This document shows, piece after piece, positions 44,261-52,933 of a DNA stretch of 64,000 nt (positions are counted from its first letter, which is position 1; every line of letters starts with the position of its first letter). The DNA comes from Tateyamaria omphalii. GTDB lineage: Bacteria; Pseudomonadota; Alphaproteobacteria; Rhodobacterales; Rhodobacteraceae. A program made the position numbers and the translations under genes. The notes below the pieces were generated by a model. The model saw only the letters and a program-made list of their open reading frames with translations. It had not been told where the DNA came from and made no database searches. The stretch covers positions 315,477-379,476 of the forward strand of contig NZ_BMWT01000002.1 in assembly GCF_014651375.1 (NCBI RefSeq). Direction: 5' to 3'.

Positions 44261-44698
44261 TTAAGTCTGGGCCACGTCCATGTAGACGTCGCAAATGTTC
44301 AGGGACGCGTCCTTGGCCATGAAACGGTAGACCTCTCGCGCCCAGCCGGTCCGCGTCAGGCCCCGGGTTTCGACCTCTGCGGTCAGGGCCTGATAAACGC
44401 GCGGCAGCGTGTCAAAGGCGCCATGATGACGAATATGGAGGGCCTGTGCCGCATCCACATCAAACATCTGGAAGCCCGGCAGAGGTTTGGGCAGCGGTAC
44501 TCCGATCCGGATGTCCATATCGCCACCCTCCACCCGGTACAGAGCCGTCTGCGGCCCTGCAAAGAAGATACCCGCCTGCCCCAGCAGCGAATCCATCCGC
44601 CCGAACACATCCGGGATCAGCTGGAACCGGCGGGCAAACGGCACCGTATCAATCACGCCACCCAAGGTTTCGGGCGGCAGGGTGACCAGATCAGCCAT
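44261..44698 (-). CDS. GyrI-like small-molecule-binding domain protein, 145 aa
   Basis: The pattern LPPETLGGVIDTVPFARRF, the FAGPQTALYRVEGGDMDIRIG strand pair and ALHIRHHGAFDTLPRVYQALTAEV with a later REVYRF is that of the GyrI/SOUL-like effector-binding domain, found alone or on MerR/AraC regulators. Alone it may bind or hydrolyse small ligands. The ATG at 44698 overlaps the fabD stop by 8 bases, so translation is coupled to fabD; it ends 14 bp before fabG. This insertion between fabD and fabG is unusual outside this group. Assignment is by pattern only. Confidence 0.65.
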   Translation of the reverse strand: MADLVTLPPETLGGVIDTVPFARRFQLIPDVFGRMDSLLGQAGIFFAGPQTALYRVEGGDMDIRIGVPLPKPLPGFQMFDVDAAQALHIRHHGAFDTLPRVYQALTAEVETRGLTRTGWAREVYRFMAKDASLNICDVYMDVAQT

Positions 44699-45623
44699 CA
44701 ACGGCTGCCTTTACATCATCCGGTGTGCATACGGGACGGGTGGCGATGGAGCGGTCGATGCGGCGGATCATGCCTGACAGCGCCTTGCCTGCGCCGATCT
44801 CCCAGATCTCGGTCACGCCTTGCTGGCCCATATACAGGACGGTTTCACGCCAGCGCACCGAACCTGTCACCTGCGACACGAGATGTGCGCGCAGGTCATC
44901 AGGTGTGCTGCAGGCCGTGACCGTCACATTTGGAATCACTGGAACGGCGGGGGCATGGATGTCGACGCCACCAAGCGCATCGGCCATCGCGCGGGCTGCG
45001 GGCTCCATCAGGCTGCAATGGAACGGTGCAGAGACAGGCAGCATCACGGCGCGTTTGGCGCCTTTTTCCTTGGCGATATCGACGGCTCGTTCAACAGCAC
45101 CCAAATGGCCCGATACGACCACTTGACCCGGATCATTGTCATTCGCGGCTTGGCACACTTCACCCTGTGCCGCCTCGGACGCCACGGCCGTAGCCGTTTC
45201 AAAATCCAGACCCAGCAGCGCGGCCATAGCACCCACGCCAACCGGCACGGCCTCTTGCATGGCCTGCCCGCGCGTGCGGAGCAGCCGGGCAGTGTCGGCG
45301 ACACTCAGCGCGCCCGCCGCACAGAGGGCGGAGTATTCCCCAAGCGAGTGTCCTGCGACGAAGCTGGCCTTGTCGACGCCGATCCCTTCGGCCTCAAGCG
45401 CACGCATGGCGGCCACTGATGTCGCCATCAGCGCCGGTTGCGCGTTCTGGGTCAGGGTCAGCGTGTCCTGCTCACCTTCCCAGATCAGCGTGCTGAGCTT
45501 TTCGCCCAGCGCCTCGTCCACCTCGTCGAACACTGCGCGCGCTGCCGGGTAGGCATCGGCCAATGCCTTACCCATTCCGATTGTCTGTGCGCCCTGTCCC
45601 GGAAATACAAATGCCACGCTCAT
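44691..45623 (-). CDS. fabD: Malonyl-CoA:ACP transacylase, 310 aa
   Basis: FabD loads malonyl groups from CoA onto ACP. The N-terminal FPGQGAQ motif (residues 7-13), the nucleophile S93 in GHSLGEYSA and the later catalytic His in SAPFHCSLM are present. GAGGGG 7 nt upstream supports the ATG at 45623. It is the first gene of the block and is divergent from the cytochrome b561-YceI fusion, with 168 bp between starts. Confidence 0.96.
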   Translation of the reverse strand: MSVAFVFPGQGAQTIGMGKALADAYPAARAVFDEVDEALGEKLSTLIWEGEQDTLTLTQNAQPALMATSVAAMRALEAEGIGVDKASFVAGHSLGEYSALCAAGALSVADTARLLRTRGQAMQEAVPVGVGAMAALLGLDFETATAVASEAAQGEVCQAANDNDPGQVVVSGHLGAVERAVDIAKEKGAKRAVMLPVSAPFHCSLMEPAARAMADALGGVDIHAPAVPVIPNVTVTACSTPDDLRAHLVSQVTGSVRWRETVLYMGQQGVTEIWEIGAGKALSGMIRRIDRSIATRPVCTPDDVKAAVDG

Positions 45624-45791
45624 GGCCTGCCCCCTCGTTGTCGTTTCCACCGGGTGTAATGGCCCTGTCCGCGCCAGACAAGGGATCGGTGCACGGCATC
45701 TGTGCGGGAATTGCGTGTTGCACTGCGCGCACGTCGCATAACATTGGGTGCAAAGGTGTTAGACCTACACGCAAATGCCCGGAGACCACTC

Positions 45792-47018
45792 ATGTCCCTT
45801 GCCAATACCGCCGACCGCTACGGCAGCCTGTCCAAGACTTTTCACTGGCTGACCGCCCTTCTGATCCTGACGCTGTTTCCCTTGGGACTGATCGCGAACA
45901 ACATGGCGTATGAGTTGCAAGCGCTATCCACGCCGGCGGATGATCTTGTCGCCCGCACAGCCTGGCTGTTTTCACTGCACAAGACATTAGGCGTCACGGT
46001 TTTCTTCGTGGCGCTGCTGCGCATTCTGTGGGCACTGAGCCAGCCGAAGCCGGGCTTGCTGCACCCTGATCGCAAACTGGAGAGCCTTGCCGCAGAAACT
46101 GTACACTGGCTTCTCTACGGCAGCCTTGTCGTTGTGCCCCTGTCCGGGTGGATACACCACGCCGCCGCCAGCGGCTTTGCTCCGATCTGGTGGCCTTTTG
46201 GCCAAAACCTCCCGCTGGTCCCCAAATCCGAAGCAGTTGCCGCGGCCATGGGCGGGGCGCACTGGGTGCTGACAAAGGTGCTGGGCGTTGCTTTGCTCCT
46301 GCATATCGCGGGCGCCCTCAAACACCACGTCATCGACAAGGATGCCACCCTGCGCCGCATGTGGTTCGGGCGCACCGACGTTCCCCAAACCGAACCTGAC
46401 CACAAACATGCAGCCCCAATCACGGCAGCGATTGCCTTGTGGGCGCTTGCGCTGTCGGGTGGCGCGGCCTTGGGCGTCTATGCCCCGCACGGGGACGGGA
46501 CGGCAATCGCCGAACTGGAAGAGGTTCAATCCGACTGGCAGGTTCAGGACGGCACATTGGCCATCACGGTGACCCAGCTTGGATCCGAAGTGGATGGGCA
46601 ATTTGCAGATTGGACCGCCGCGATCAGCTTTGACGAAACCGTTGAAAACGGCACAGCCGGCACGGTTGAGGTCATGGTGGCGATTGGCTCACTCACCCTT
46701 GGCTCAGTCACCGATCAGGCGATGGGACCGGACTTCTTCAACGCTGCCGACTTCCCGACAGCAACGTTCTCGGCAGACATTATTCCGGTGGTCGATGGGT
46801 ACGAAGCCCAAGGCACACTCACAATCAAAGGCCAATCTGTCCCGATCACCCTGCCTTTTGGCTTGTCGGTCGATGGCGACACCGCCTCGATGACCGGTGG
46901 CCTGACATTAGACCGCCGCAGCTTCGGGATCGGAGACACCATGGCTGACGAAAGCTCACTCGCCTTTTCCGTCTCTGTGGACGTCAACCTGACCGCCCAG
47001 CGCGCCGCAGCGGAATAA
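45792..47018 (+). CDS. Cytochrome b561 - YceI fusion protein, 408 aa
   Basis: Residues 1-180 are a four-helix cytochrome b561-type membrane domain with heme-ligand histidines in KTFHWLTA, SLHKTLG, TVHWLLYG and LLHIAGALKHH. A further helix (about 208-224) leads to a C-terminal YceI-like domain (about 235-408; VQDGTLAITVTQLGSEVDGQF, FFNAADFPTATFSADI, LTLDRRSFGIGD). YceI domains are lipocalin-like isoprenoid-binding folds, so the fusion may connect a quinone or polyisoprenoid carrier to a redox heme. GGAG 7 nt before the ATG supports this start. A stand-alone YceI is encoded at 53816-54385. Confidence 0.9.
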   Translation: MSLANTADRYGSLSKTFHWLTALLILTLFPLGLIANNMAYELQALSTPADDLVARTAWLFSLHKTLGVTVFFVALLRILWALSQPKPGLLHPDRKLESLAAETVHWLLYGSLVVVPLSGWIHHAAASGFAPIWWPFGQNLPLVPKSEAVAAAMGGAHWVLTKVLGVALLLHIAGALKHHVIDKDATLRRMWFGRTDVPQTEPDHKHAAPITAAIALWALALSGGAALGVYAPHGDGTAIAELEEVQSDWQVQDGTLAITVTQLGSEVDGQFADWTAAISFDETVENGTAGTVEVMVAIGSLTLGSVTDQAMGPDFFNAADFPTATFSADIIPVVDGYEAQGTLTIKGQSVPITLPFGLSVDGDTASMTGGLTLDRRSFGIGDTMADESSLAFSVSVDVNLTAQRAAAE

Positions 47019-47055
47019 AAAACGAAGTCAAAACCCCTTCCCTGTTTCAAAAAAA

Positions 47056-48400
47056 TACCATGCTGGACGGCGGCGCGGCTGACTGCTGCGATGCCGGAAC
47101 ATTCCAATCATAGGAGTTTCCAGCATGGTAAAGAAAGCAACACGCATTTCGCGGTTTGTGGCGGCAATTGAAGACTGGCCTGTCGTCGTGGGCCTTGATG
47201 TTCACACGAAGACCTATTCGATTGCGCTCTTTTCAAAAGACGGCGGTTTGGTGGAGAGTTACACCTGTCCGGCAGGCGAGGCTGCACTGGCACATCAGTT
47301 GGCAGAACGCGGCATCAACACTGACCATGTCGTCTATGAGTCGGGGCCAACCGGCTTTTCGCTTTCGCGGGTTTTGACGGACGAGGGTTTCAACATGTCA
47401 GTCATTGCAGCCTCTCGCACTCCACGTGGATATGCAGGGAGCGCGAAAGAATGACCGGCTGGATGCGGTGAAACTGGCGACGTACGATGCGCGAGGGCTG
47501 TTGCGCCCCATTGCGATCACGACTGTCGAACAAGAGGGCTACCGAGCGTTGGTGCGTCGCCGCAAACGGATCGCGGAGAGCCGGGGCAAGATCAAACAGA
47601 AGATCAAGGGTTTCTTGCTGGCGTCTGGCATTGATGAACCACACAGCATCCAAAAGTGGTCATTCGCAGCATCCGCCGACCTCATGGCGCTGAATGTGCC
47701 GCCTCAGCACCACATAGCTCTTGCCTCAATGGTGCGCGAGTATCTGTTTTTGCTATCAGAAGACAAAATGCTGCGTGCGGAGATCCGAACGGCAACCAAG
47801 CGCATGCACGCTCAATCCTTCGAACGGCTGACGTCCATCGTCGGGTTGGGAGAGACAGCCGCATCCAACTTTCTGGCCGAACTGTTCTCGCCAGAGAGAT
47901 GCAACAGGCCGGAAGTAAGTGACTTCGCATCTCGGATTGGCCCCAGTGGTCAGTCAGAGCGGCGGCAGTGCAGCCCGCGTCAGGATCAGGCCGGTGGGCC
48001 AGAAACGCCTTCGCGGTATTCTCATCGAAGCTGCATGGCAATGGACTTCGCGCGCCTCGGAGGCCAAGGACCTCTACAATCGACATTTTGCGAAGCATGG
48101 GATCGGGCAGAAAGCCATTATAGCTGTTGCCCGCAAGCTCGCAATCAAGTTTTGGCAGCTCGCGGTGGACACACAGCCTGCGCCCATGGGGGATGCTGCG
48201 CGCGGGGCCCGGTCGGCATAACCGACAGTAAAAAAGGGCAGCATCCCCATCAACCAGCGCGTACCGAAAGAGGTGCTTAGTGACCTCACATGATCCTGTC
48301 AGGCACGAATAAGAAAAGGCTTGCGCAGCTCGGTGAACGGTGGTGGTTCGGCCTCCGAACTCGGTGCCTTTGACAGGCACCGTGAGTTCTGCTGCGGCCA
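47056..48400 (+). mobile_element. Degenerate IS110-family element
   Basis: The element consists of a frameshifted DEDD transposase gene, a 12-bp inverted repeat (TACCATGCTGGA at 47056-47067 and its complement at 47119-47130, the latter overlapping the start codon) and a structured 3' non-coding region to about 48400. The exact ends are not certain, since IS110-type elements do not make clean terminal repeats or target duplications. It marks the left border of the accessory island. Confidence 0.65.
47125..48221 (+). pseudogene. IS110-family transposase, broken by two frameshifts
   Basis: Three consecutive frames together give one transposase. The first segment (to about 47440) has GLDVHTKTYSIAL and VVYESGPTGFSL, the second (to about 47920) has KNDRLDAVKLATYDARGLLRP, i.e. 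the DEDD catalytic residues of the RuvC-like domain, and the helix-hairpin region LTSIVGLGE. The third has TSHLGLAPVVSQSGGSAARVR and RGILIEAAWQWT, the C-terminal Tnp domain with the family's serine. Each junction needs the loss of one base to restore the frame. No slippery sequence with expected -1 logic was seen, so I treat it as inactivated. Confidence 0.85.
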
Positions 48401-48480
48401 ATGCCCAATGTCTCAGGTGCGGACCAGTGCTGCCATTCAAAGCGACAAACTGAACGGCCGCTTTTGAACCTTCAGAGAAT
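48222..48480 (+). ncRNA. Candidate IS110/IS1111-type bridge RNA region
   Basis: The non-coding stretch 3' of the transposase contains tight hairpins: GTTCGG-CCT-CCGAAC (48346-48360), and a longer one with arms GAACTCGGTGCC (48357-48368) and GGCACCGTGAGTTC (48376-48389) around TTTGACA, with a 2-nt bulge. IS110-family elements carry a guide (bridge) RNA in their non-coding end, 3' of the gene in IS1111-like members. The structure here fits the idea but is not proof, and the transposase is dead. Confidence 0.35.
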
Positions 48481-48495
48481 TAAAGCCTTTCCAGC

Positions 48496-48523
48496 TTGAC
48501 GATATGTGCGGACCGCACATAAT
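48496..48523 (+). promoter_or_regulatory. Promoter of the GNAT gene with MarR-type operator
   Basis: A -35 TTGACG (48496-48501) and -10 CATAAT (48518-48523) are spaced by 16 bp, and the palindrome GTGCG-GAC-CGCAC (48506-48518, extended TATG...CATA) fills the space. The same arrangement occurs at the VOC and marR promoters, so it is likely bound by the MarR-family protein encoded at 52998. Confidence 0.7.
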
Positions 48524-48545
48524 GGCGTTGAAAGGCGAAAGCACC

Positions 48546-49109
48546 ATGATTGACTATGAAACCAAGCCGCTCGATGCGCGCACCTGGGACGATTTTGCGG
48601 GCCTTGTTGAGGAGAACAATGGCGTCTGGAGCGGGTGCTGGTGCATGTGGTATCATGGGAAAGAAGTTGCGGACGCCTCGGTGGAACAAAAGCGCGCGAT
48701 GAAAGAGGCGCGCGTCAAAGCCGGCGAAGCACACGCCGCCCTTGTTTTTCACGACGGCAAGTGTGTCGGATGGTGCCAGTTCGGCTCAACTTCTGAGTTG
48801 CCACGCATTCACAACGCGCGGGCCTACCAAAAGGATAACCACAAGCTACCGGACTGGCGTATCACGTGCTTCTTCTCCGGCAAAGGACATCGAGGGGGTG
48901 GCGTCGCCTCAGCAGCTCTCACAGGGGCAGTCGAACAGATCAAGGCCCTCGGCGGAGGGCGGGTTGAGGGCTATCCAGAAGACATCGAAGGCCGCAAGGC
49001 GGCGCCTGCGTTTCTGTTCAACGGTGCGCTGCACATGTTTGATAGGTTGGGTTTTGAGCGATCTCGCAAAATCGGAAAGCACAAATGGGTCGTCACGCTT
49101 GATCTCTAG
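48546..49109 (+). CDS. GNAT family N-acetyltransferase, 187 aa
   Basis: A GNAT acetyltransferase with the WCMWYHGKE segment in the N-terminal part and the acetyl-CoA loop FFSGKGHRGGGVASAALTGAVEQI. The substrate is unknown. I set the start at ATG 48546, which lies 23 nt after the -10 box; upstream ATGs at 48504 and 48522 fall inside the operator and the -10. It is convergent with the broken ogt gene. The operator shared with marR suggests it belongs to the same stress or resistance regulon. Confidence 0.85.
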   Translation: MIDYETKPLDARTWDDFAGLVEENNGVWSGCWCMWYHGKEVADASVEQKRAMKEARVKAGEAHAALVFHDGKCVGWCQFGSTSELPRIHNARAYQKDNHKLPDWRITCFFSGKGHRGGGVASAALTGAVEQIKALGGGRVEGYPEDIEGRKAAPAFLFNGALHMFDRLGFERSRKIGKHKWVVTLDL

Positions 49110-49122
49110 TTCTCGGTTACAG

Positions 49123-49505
49123 CTATGACCGCGTTTTCACGGACAGAGGCAAGTGGGCGAACAGACCCGGCCCGCCAACCGTCGCGCCTTCGATTGCCAG
49201 CATCTTCAGTTTGAGTTCCACCCCGCCAGGTGCCGAAAATCCGGTGAGACGTCCGCCCGCACCCAAGACACGGTGGCACGGAACAATGATGGGACGAGGA
49301 TTTGGCCCAGGGCTTGCCCGACCTCTCTCGCCTGATGTTTTTCACCAACCTCGATCGCGATCGCGCCGTAGGTCGACGTCTCGCCAGGAGCCAGCGCTGG
49401 TGTCGCAGTACAGACCAGTGCTGCAAATGGACCTATGTCTTCAAAATCACAAGCGATGAACGAAAGGTTCGTCCGATCCCCCTCGAGAAGAGCAGTTATC
49501 GCCAT
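49123..49505 (-). pseudogene. ogt: Methylated-DNA-protein cysteine methyltransferase, frameshifted
   Basis: The 5' frame encodes the MGMT segment [19 protein letters not shown] then AREVGQALG; the 3' frame encodes [20 protein letters not shown] and [20 protein letters not shown], including the PCHRV active site with its alkyl-acceptor cysteine. The two are joined only if one base is added near 49304-49309 (GGCCC instead of an expected GGGCCC). The N-terminal domain is short compared with Ada/Ogt proteins. If the base is really missing, no PCHRV protein can be made. It is the last gene of the VOC-led run. A sequencing error in the homopolymer is a real alternative. Confidence 0.82.
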
Positions 49506-49616
49506 GATCGCCCCTTGAATAGTCTCAGGTGGCGAACCCTCTTTCGCGCCACGCTATGCCGCAACGTCCAATGGGTGTCGGGAACAGTGCGAACTCAGCG
49601 ATGCTTGCATTGCCGG

Positions 49617-50770
49617 TCATCCGCTCACGTCTTTAGGCGGCTCAGGCAGTCGCCAGAAGGCCAACGTCGCCACTGCAATGGTCACGCTTACGAACAGCAG
49701 AGCGGCCCGCGCGGCCTCGATACCGTAATCCGCAGCCAGCGTAACTGCGGTTCCGCTGCGCCACTGCATCGCGGCGACACCGCCGAACATTGCCATCGTG
49801 AACACGCTCAATGCCCGGCCCGTCATCTCCGCCGTGTATGAGGAACGCACGTCCGCGTATTGCATGGTAACACATCCACCGGACAACCCGGTGAAGACTG
49901 CAAGCGCCGTATCGAACCCCGCGTTCCATCCAGGGGCAAGCCCCGCAAACTGCACCGCACAGGTAGCGCTGAACCAAATGATAATCTTGCGGCGTCCGCT
50001 TGGTCCCGGGTCGATGCGCCCGAATAGATATGGACCGATAATGACGGCAATAGAGATGACCAGCGCGATGTGACCGACTTCGATGAGCGAAAAGCCATAG
50101 CGCTCCGTCAAAAACGGACCGATCCAGAGGCCACGCAAGGTCATGAAGGCCGCATGAGTGACAGCACCAAGACAGCAGATGCCAAGCGTATGCGGTTGCG
50201 CAATAACCGACCCCAGGCCGCGCGGTTCGGTTCTGATGGACTGGTTTTGCGTCCCATGCTTGTGCGGCTCTTTTTCCAGGAACCAGAACACTGCGATCCA
50301 GCTGAGTGCCGCCAGGACCATACCTCGATGACCCAAGCCAGGAGCGTGCCCGTCATCAGCATGCCGACGCCACCCGTTGCGAGGATGATTCCCGACAAGG
50401 ATGCGAACCTCTCCGACCGGTAGCGGCGGGCCACCAGCAACATTGCGACCAGAAGCGCGGGCGCGCAGCCTAATCCGAGCAGACACTGCCCGAGGATCAG
50501 AACGTCCACCCGTTGCGCCAGGGCTGAAACGGCGCCACCGATCAGCGCCACGACGAAGGCGACGAGAACGGTGCTCCTGGGTCCGTACCGATCGAGCGAT
50601 ATGCCAACGGCCGGTTGGGCCAGCGCGAAGGCCAGATGAAAAGACCCGGCGATTGCACCAAGCGCTTGGGCTGAAGCATTGAACTCGTCCGCCAAAGGTT
50701 CGGCTGCAATACCGGTGACAGTGCGGAAAGCGTGGCTGAGGACAAAGACGAAGACCAGAGCTGCCAGCAT
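49617..50770 (-). pseudogene. MFS exporter, frameshifted in the middle
   Basis: The 5' frame (50770 to about 50310) encodes the N-terminal half with FRTVTGIAAEPLADEFNAS, motif A-like LDRYGPRSTVLVAFVVAL and TGGVGMLMTGTLLAWVIEVWSWR. The 3' frame resumes with LSWIAVFWFLEKEPHKHG and runs through the C-terminal six helices to 49617. Adding one base near 50309-50312 joins them into an about 384-residue 12-helix transporter. Its place in the VOC-led run suggests an export step; the substrate is unknown. As it stands it is probably non-functional. Confidence 0.82.
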
Positions 50771-50863
50771 CAGGGGGACGCTCTTTTCCGGATGCTGAGT
50801 TGCTGGTTCAGACGGCAGGTGGGGGGCTCTACCTGTGTCGTGTGGCTTCCTCTTCTGAAAGCC

Positions 50864-51679
50864 TCACCGCATCAAACCGTTAAGCTCTGGATAAGGCATT
50901 CCGCCCTCAACCCAACCGAATGTGCCATCGTTATGAAGCTCTTGCGCCGCAGCTTGCAGTCGGCCCGCAATGGCACTGTAGAATTGCGAACCAACGCTGA
51001 TACGGCGGACCCCGCGCGCCGCGAAATCGGACACCGTTCCTTCGTTTCCGACACCCGCCAAAACATTGATCGGCGTTTGGACGTGGCCAACAACTTTATC
51101 GACATCCGCAAGTGTCATGAGCGCGGGTGCAAACAGCAGGTCGGCCCCCGCTTCTTCGTATAGGGTCAGACGGGCGAGGATCTCATCAAGGTCGCAGGCT
51201 CCCGCAAAAAGACCATCCGCGCGTGCGCAGAGAACGAAAGGGCGATCCAAAACGCGTGCTGCTTCGACGGCGGCAATGATCCGTTCTTTCGCCAGTTCCC
51301 GGTCAAAAAGAGGCGCTGCGGGATCGCCAGTTGTATCTTCGATGGACCCGCCTGCAAGACCTACATCTGCAGCAAGGCGGATCGTTTCCGCGACAGTTTC
51401 GGGGGAAGCGCCAAACCCATTCAGCAAATCGCCAGAGACAGGGACGTCGACCGCGTCCACGATCGCCTTGGCGTTTGCCAAAGCGAGGTCGCGCGACGTT
51501 GCGCCATACTTTTGCCCGATCGCCCATGCAAACCCTGCACTGGTGGTGCCGAGACCCGAGAAGCCTGTGGCTTCAAGCATTCTCGCAGAGCCCGCATCCC
51601 ACGCATTCGCCATCACGAAACATCCGCTTGCATGCAGCTCCCGAAAACGCTCAGCCTTTTGCTCTGTAGTCAAGGTCAA
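50864..51679 (-). CDS. Isocitrate lyase / PEP mutase superfamily protein, 271 aa
   Basis: The enzyme belongs to the TIM-barrel superfamily that cleaves or forms C-C and C-P bonds next to carboxylates (2-methylisocitrate lyase, oxaloacetate decarboxylase, PEP mutase). Visible are FVMANAWDAGSARMLEATGF at the N-terminus, the acid cluster DGLFAGACDLDEIL and the Mg-binding GGSIEDTTGD. The KKCGH catalytic motif of isocitrate lyase is not present, so a lyase of small 2-oxo or malate-like acids is likely. It is the third gene of the VOC-led run. Confidence 0.88.
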   Translation of the reverse strand: MTLTTEQKAERFRELHASGCFVMANAWDAGSARMLEATGFSGLGTTSAGFAWAIGQKYGATSRDLALANAKAIVDAVDVPVSGDLLNGFGASPETVAETIRLAADVGLAGGSIEDTTGDPAAPLFDRELAKERIIAAVEAARVLDRPFVLCARADGLFAGACDLDEILARLTLYEEAGADLLFAPALMTLADVDKVVGHVQTPINVLAGVGNEGTVSDFAARGVRRISVGSQFYSAIAGRLQAAAQELHNDGTFGWVEGGMPYPELNGLMR

Positions 51680-51725
51680 GTCTTTCTCCTTCTGTTACTC
51701 ATTGCATCACTACGCGTGGCGCGAT

Positions 51726-52337
51726 TCACAGAACCGCATAAAACCGATGAATCGGCCCGCCGTTGCCGGTGCGCGATTTGCTGACTGCCACAATATTGTT
51801 CAACCAGGCGTAGCGCGGATCGCCGGTCTCAAATCGCGGTGCGGCTCGGAAGTAGTAGCGCCATGCGCCATCTGGATCGTCAGCCTTGGCGACATCCGCC
51901 GCATATTCGGCATCTTCGGGGCGCGACCAGAAACGCCCAAGCCATTGGACGTAAATCAATGCGTTGTCATGGGTTTCCCATGTGAAGCGCACATCAAGCA
52001 CGCCAACACCATCCGGGCGAACGTGCACCCAATCCGCTGCAGCGTCATTTGTCACCCGCCCCCGAATATGCGGGCCATCAATGGTCCCCCCGGTCACATT
52101 GAAGATCAGGCCTTGTCCATTTGGCCCTGCGCCCGTGGTCGTTGGCGGCGTTTGAACCTGAACTCTGGCCTCTGTCAGAAACAGCAGCTCGGGCGGAGCT
52201 TCGGCATCCCATCCGTCTGGGCTGAGCACAACCCCACCGCCGTTAGGGTTCATGCCGTGTGCCTGGCTTTCGCCAGCCAGCGCGGTCGCCCCCAGTGCGC
52301 CAGCTCCTATGAGCAAGTTTCTTCGAGTTTGGTCCAT
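51726..52337 (-). CDS. Exported DUF3237 protein, 203 aa
   Basis: The N-terminus MDQTRRNLLIGAGALGATALAG has a twin-arginine (TRRNLL) export signal, so the protein should be sent folded to the periplasm. The rest is DUF3237, with the signature VTGGTIDGPHIRGRV and the later LDVRFTWETHDNALIYVQWLGRFW. DUF3237 is a beta-barrel of unknown function often found beside small-molecule enzymes. It lies 21 bp after the VOC gene and 46 bp before the PEP mutase-like gene, so they are co-transcribed. Confidence 0.87.
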   Translation of the reverse strand: MDQTRRNLLIGAGALGATALAGESQAHGMNPNGGGVVLSPDGWDAEAPPELLFLTEARVQVQTPPTTTGAGPNGQGLIFNVTGGTIDGPHIRGRVTNDAAADWVHVRPDGVGVLDVRFTWETHDNALIYVQWLGRFWSRPEDAEYAADVAKADDPDGAWRYYFRAAPRFETGDPRYAWLNNIVAVSKSRTGNGGPIHRFYAVL

Positions 52338-52358
52338 CGGATACCGTCCTTGTTCGTG

Positions 52359-52892
52359 TTACGAGTTTGAGGCTTGATAGAGTTCGATCAGCTCTCTGCT
52401 TGGCCCTTGCAGAAAGGCTATGCGCATCGGTTCCGGTCGCGTGCCGGACATGATCACATCCAGCGGCGTGCCGTCCCATTCTTCGTTGGGCACAGGAATT
52501 TCGAACCGCACTCTACCAGCTGAGAGCGCCTGCGCGTAGGCGGCATCCACGTCCGCAACCGAGAGGGCGAGATGGTTCATCGGAAAACCGGGCGGAGACA
52601 TCTCGCTATCACCCGCAGGGCGCAATTCGATGTATCGGCTTTCACCTGCTTCAAGGAACACACTCGCCACCGTGAACGGGAATCTGCGCGTGCCGCGCAC
52701 ACCGACGATGTCATCGAACTCTTCTCGGAGGGTGAGCCCAAGGCCTTCGGTGTAAAAGCGGGCTGATGCCTCCATGTCGGACACAAAGAGACTGACGTGA
52801 TGCAGAACGGGGCCGGTCATCGGGCCGAACACCCGATCCTCCAGCTTAGTCACCCCTGTTTCCCCTTCGATCTCTTGCCCTTCTGCGGACAT
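52359..52892 (-). CDS. VOC-fold (glyoxalase/bleomycin-resistance type) protein, 177 aa
   Basis: The domain VLHHVSLFVSDMEASARFYTEGLGL is the opening of vicinal oxygen chelate proteins, and the second half MNHLALSVADVDAAYAQALSAG with a metal-binding Glu region follows. VOC enzymes include glyoxalases, fosfomycin-modifying enzymes and bleomycin-binding proteins; the sequence does not choose among them. The ATG at 52892 has GAGG 8 nt upstream. It is the first gene of the minus-strand run under the MarR operator at 52939-52951. Confidence 0.88.
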   Translation of the reverse strand: MSAEGQEIEGETGVTKLEDRVFGPMTGPVLHHVSLFVSDMEASARFYTEGLGLTLREEFDDIVGVRGTRRFPFTVASVFLEAGESRYIELRPAGDSEMSPPGFPMNHLALSVADVDAAYAQALSAGRVRFEIPVPNEEWDGTPLDVIMSGTRPEPMRIAFLQGPSRELIELYQASNS

Positions 52893-52933
52893 CACGCAAA
52901 CCTCGCATTGCCGTTCGATCTTGCGCGATCAAA

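Noticed and set aside
47405-47460. Programmed frameshifting in the IS110 transposase
   Set aside because: IS110 transposases are normally made from one frame, the needed shift is not the usual -1 on A6/A7, and a second shift near 47925 would also be needed.
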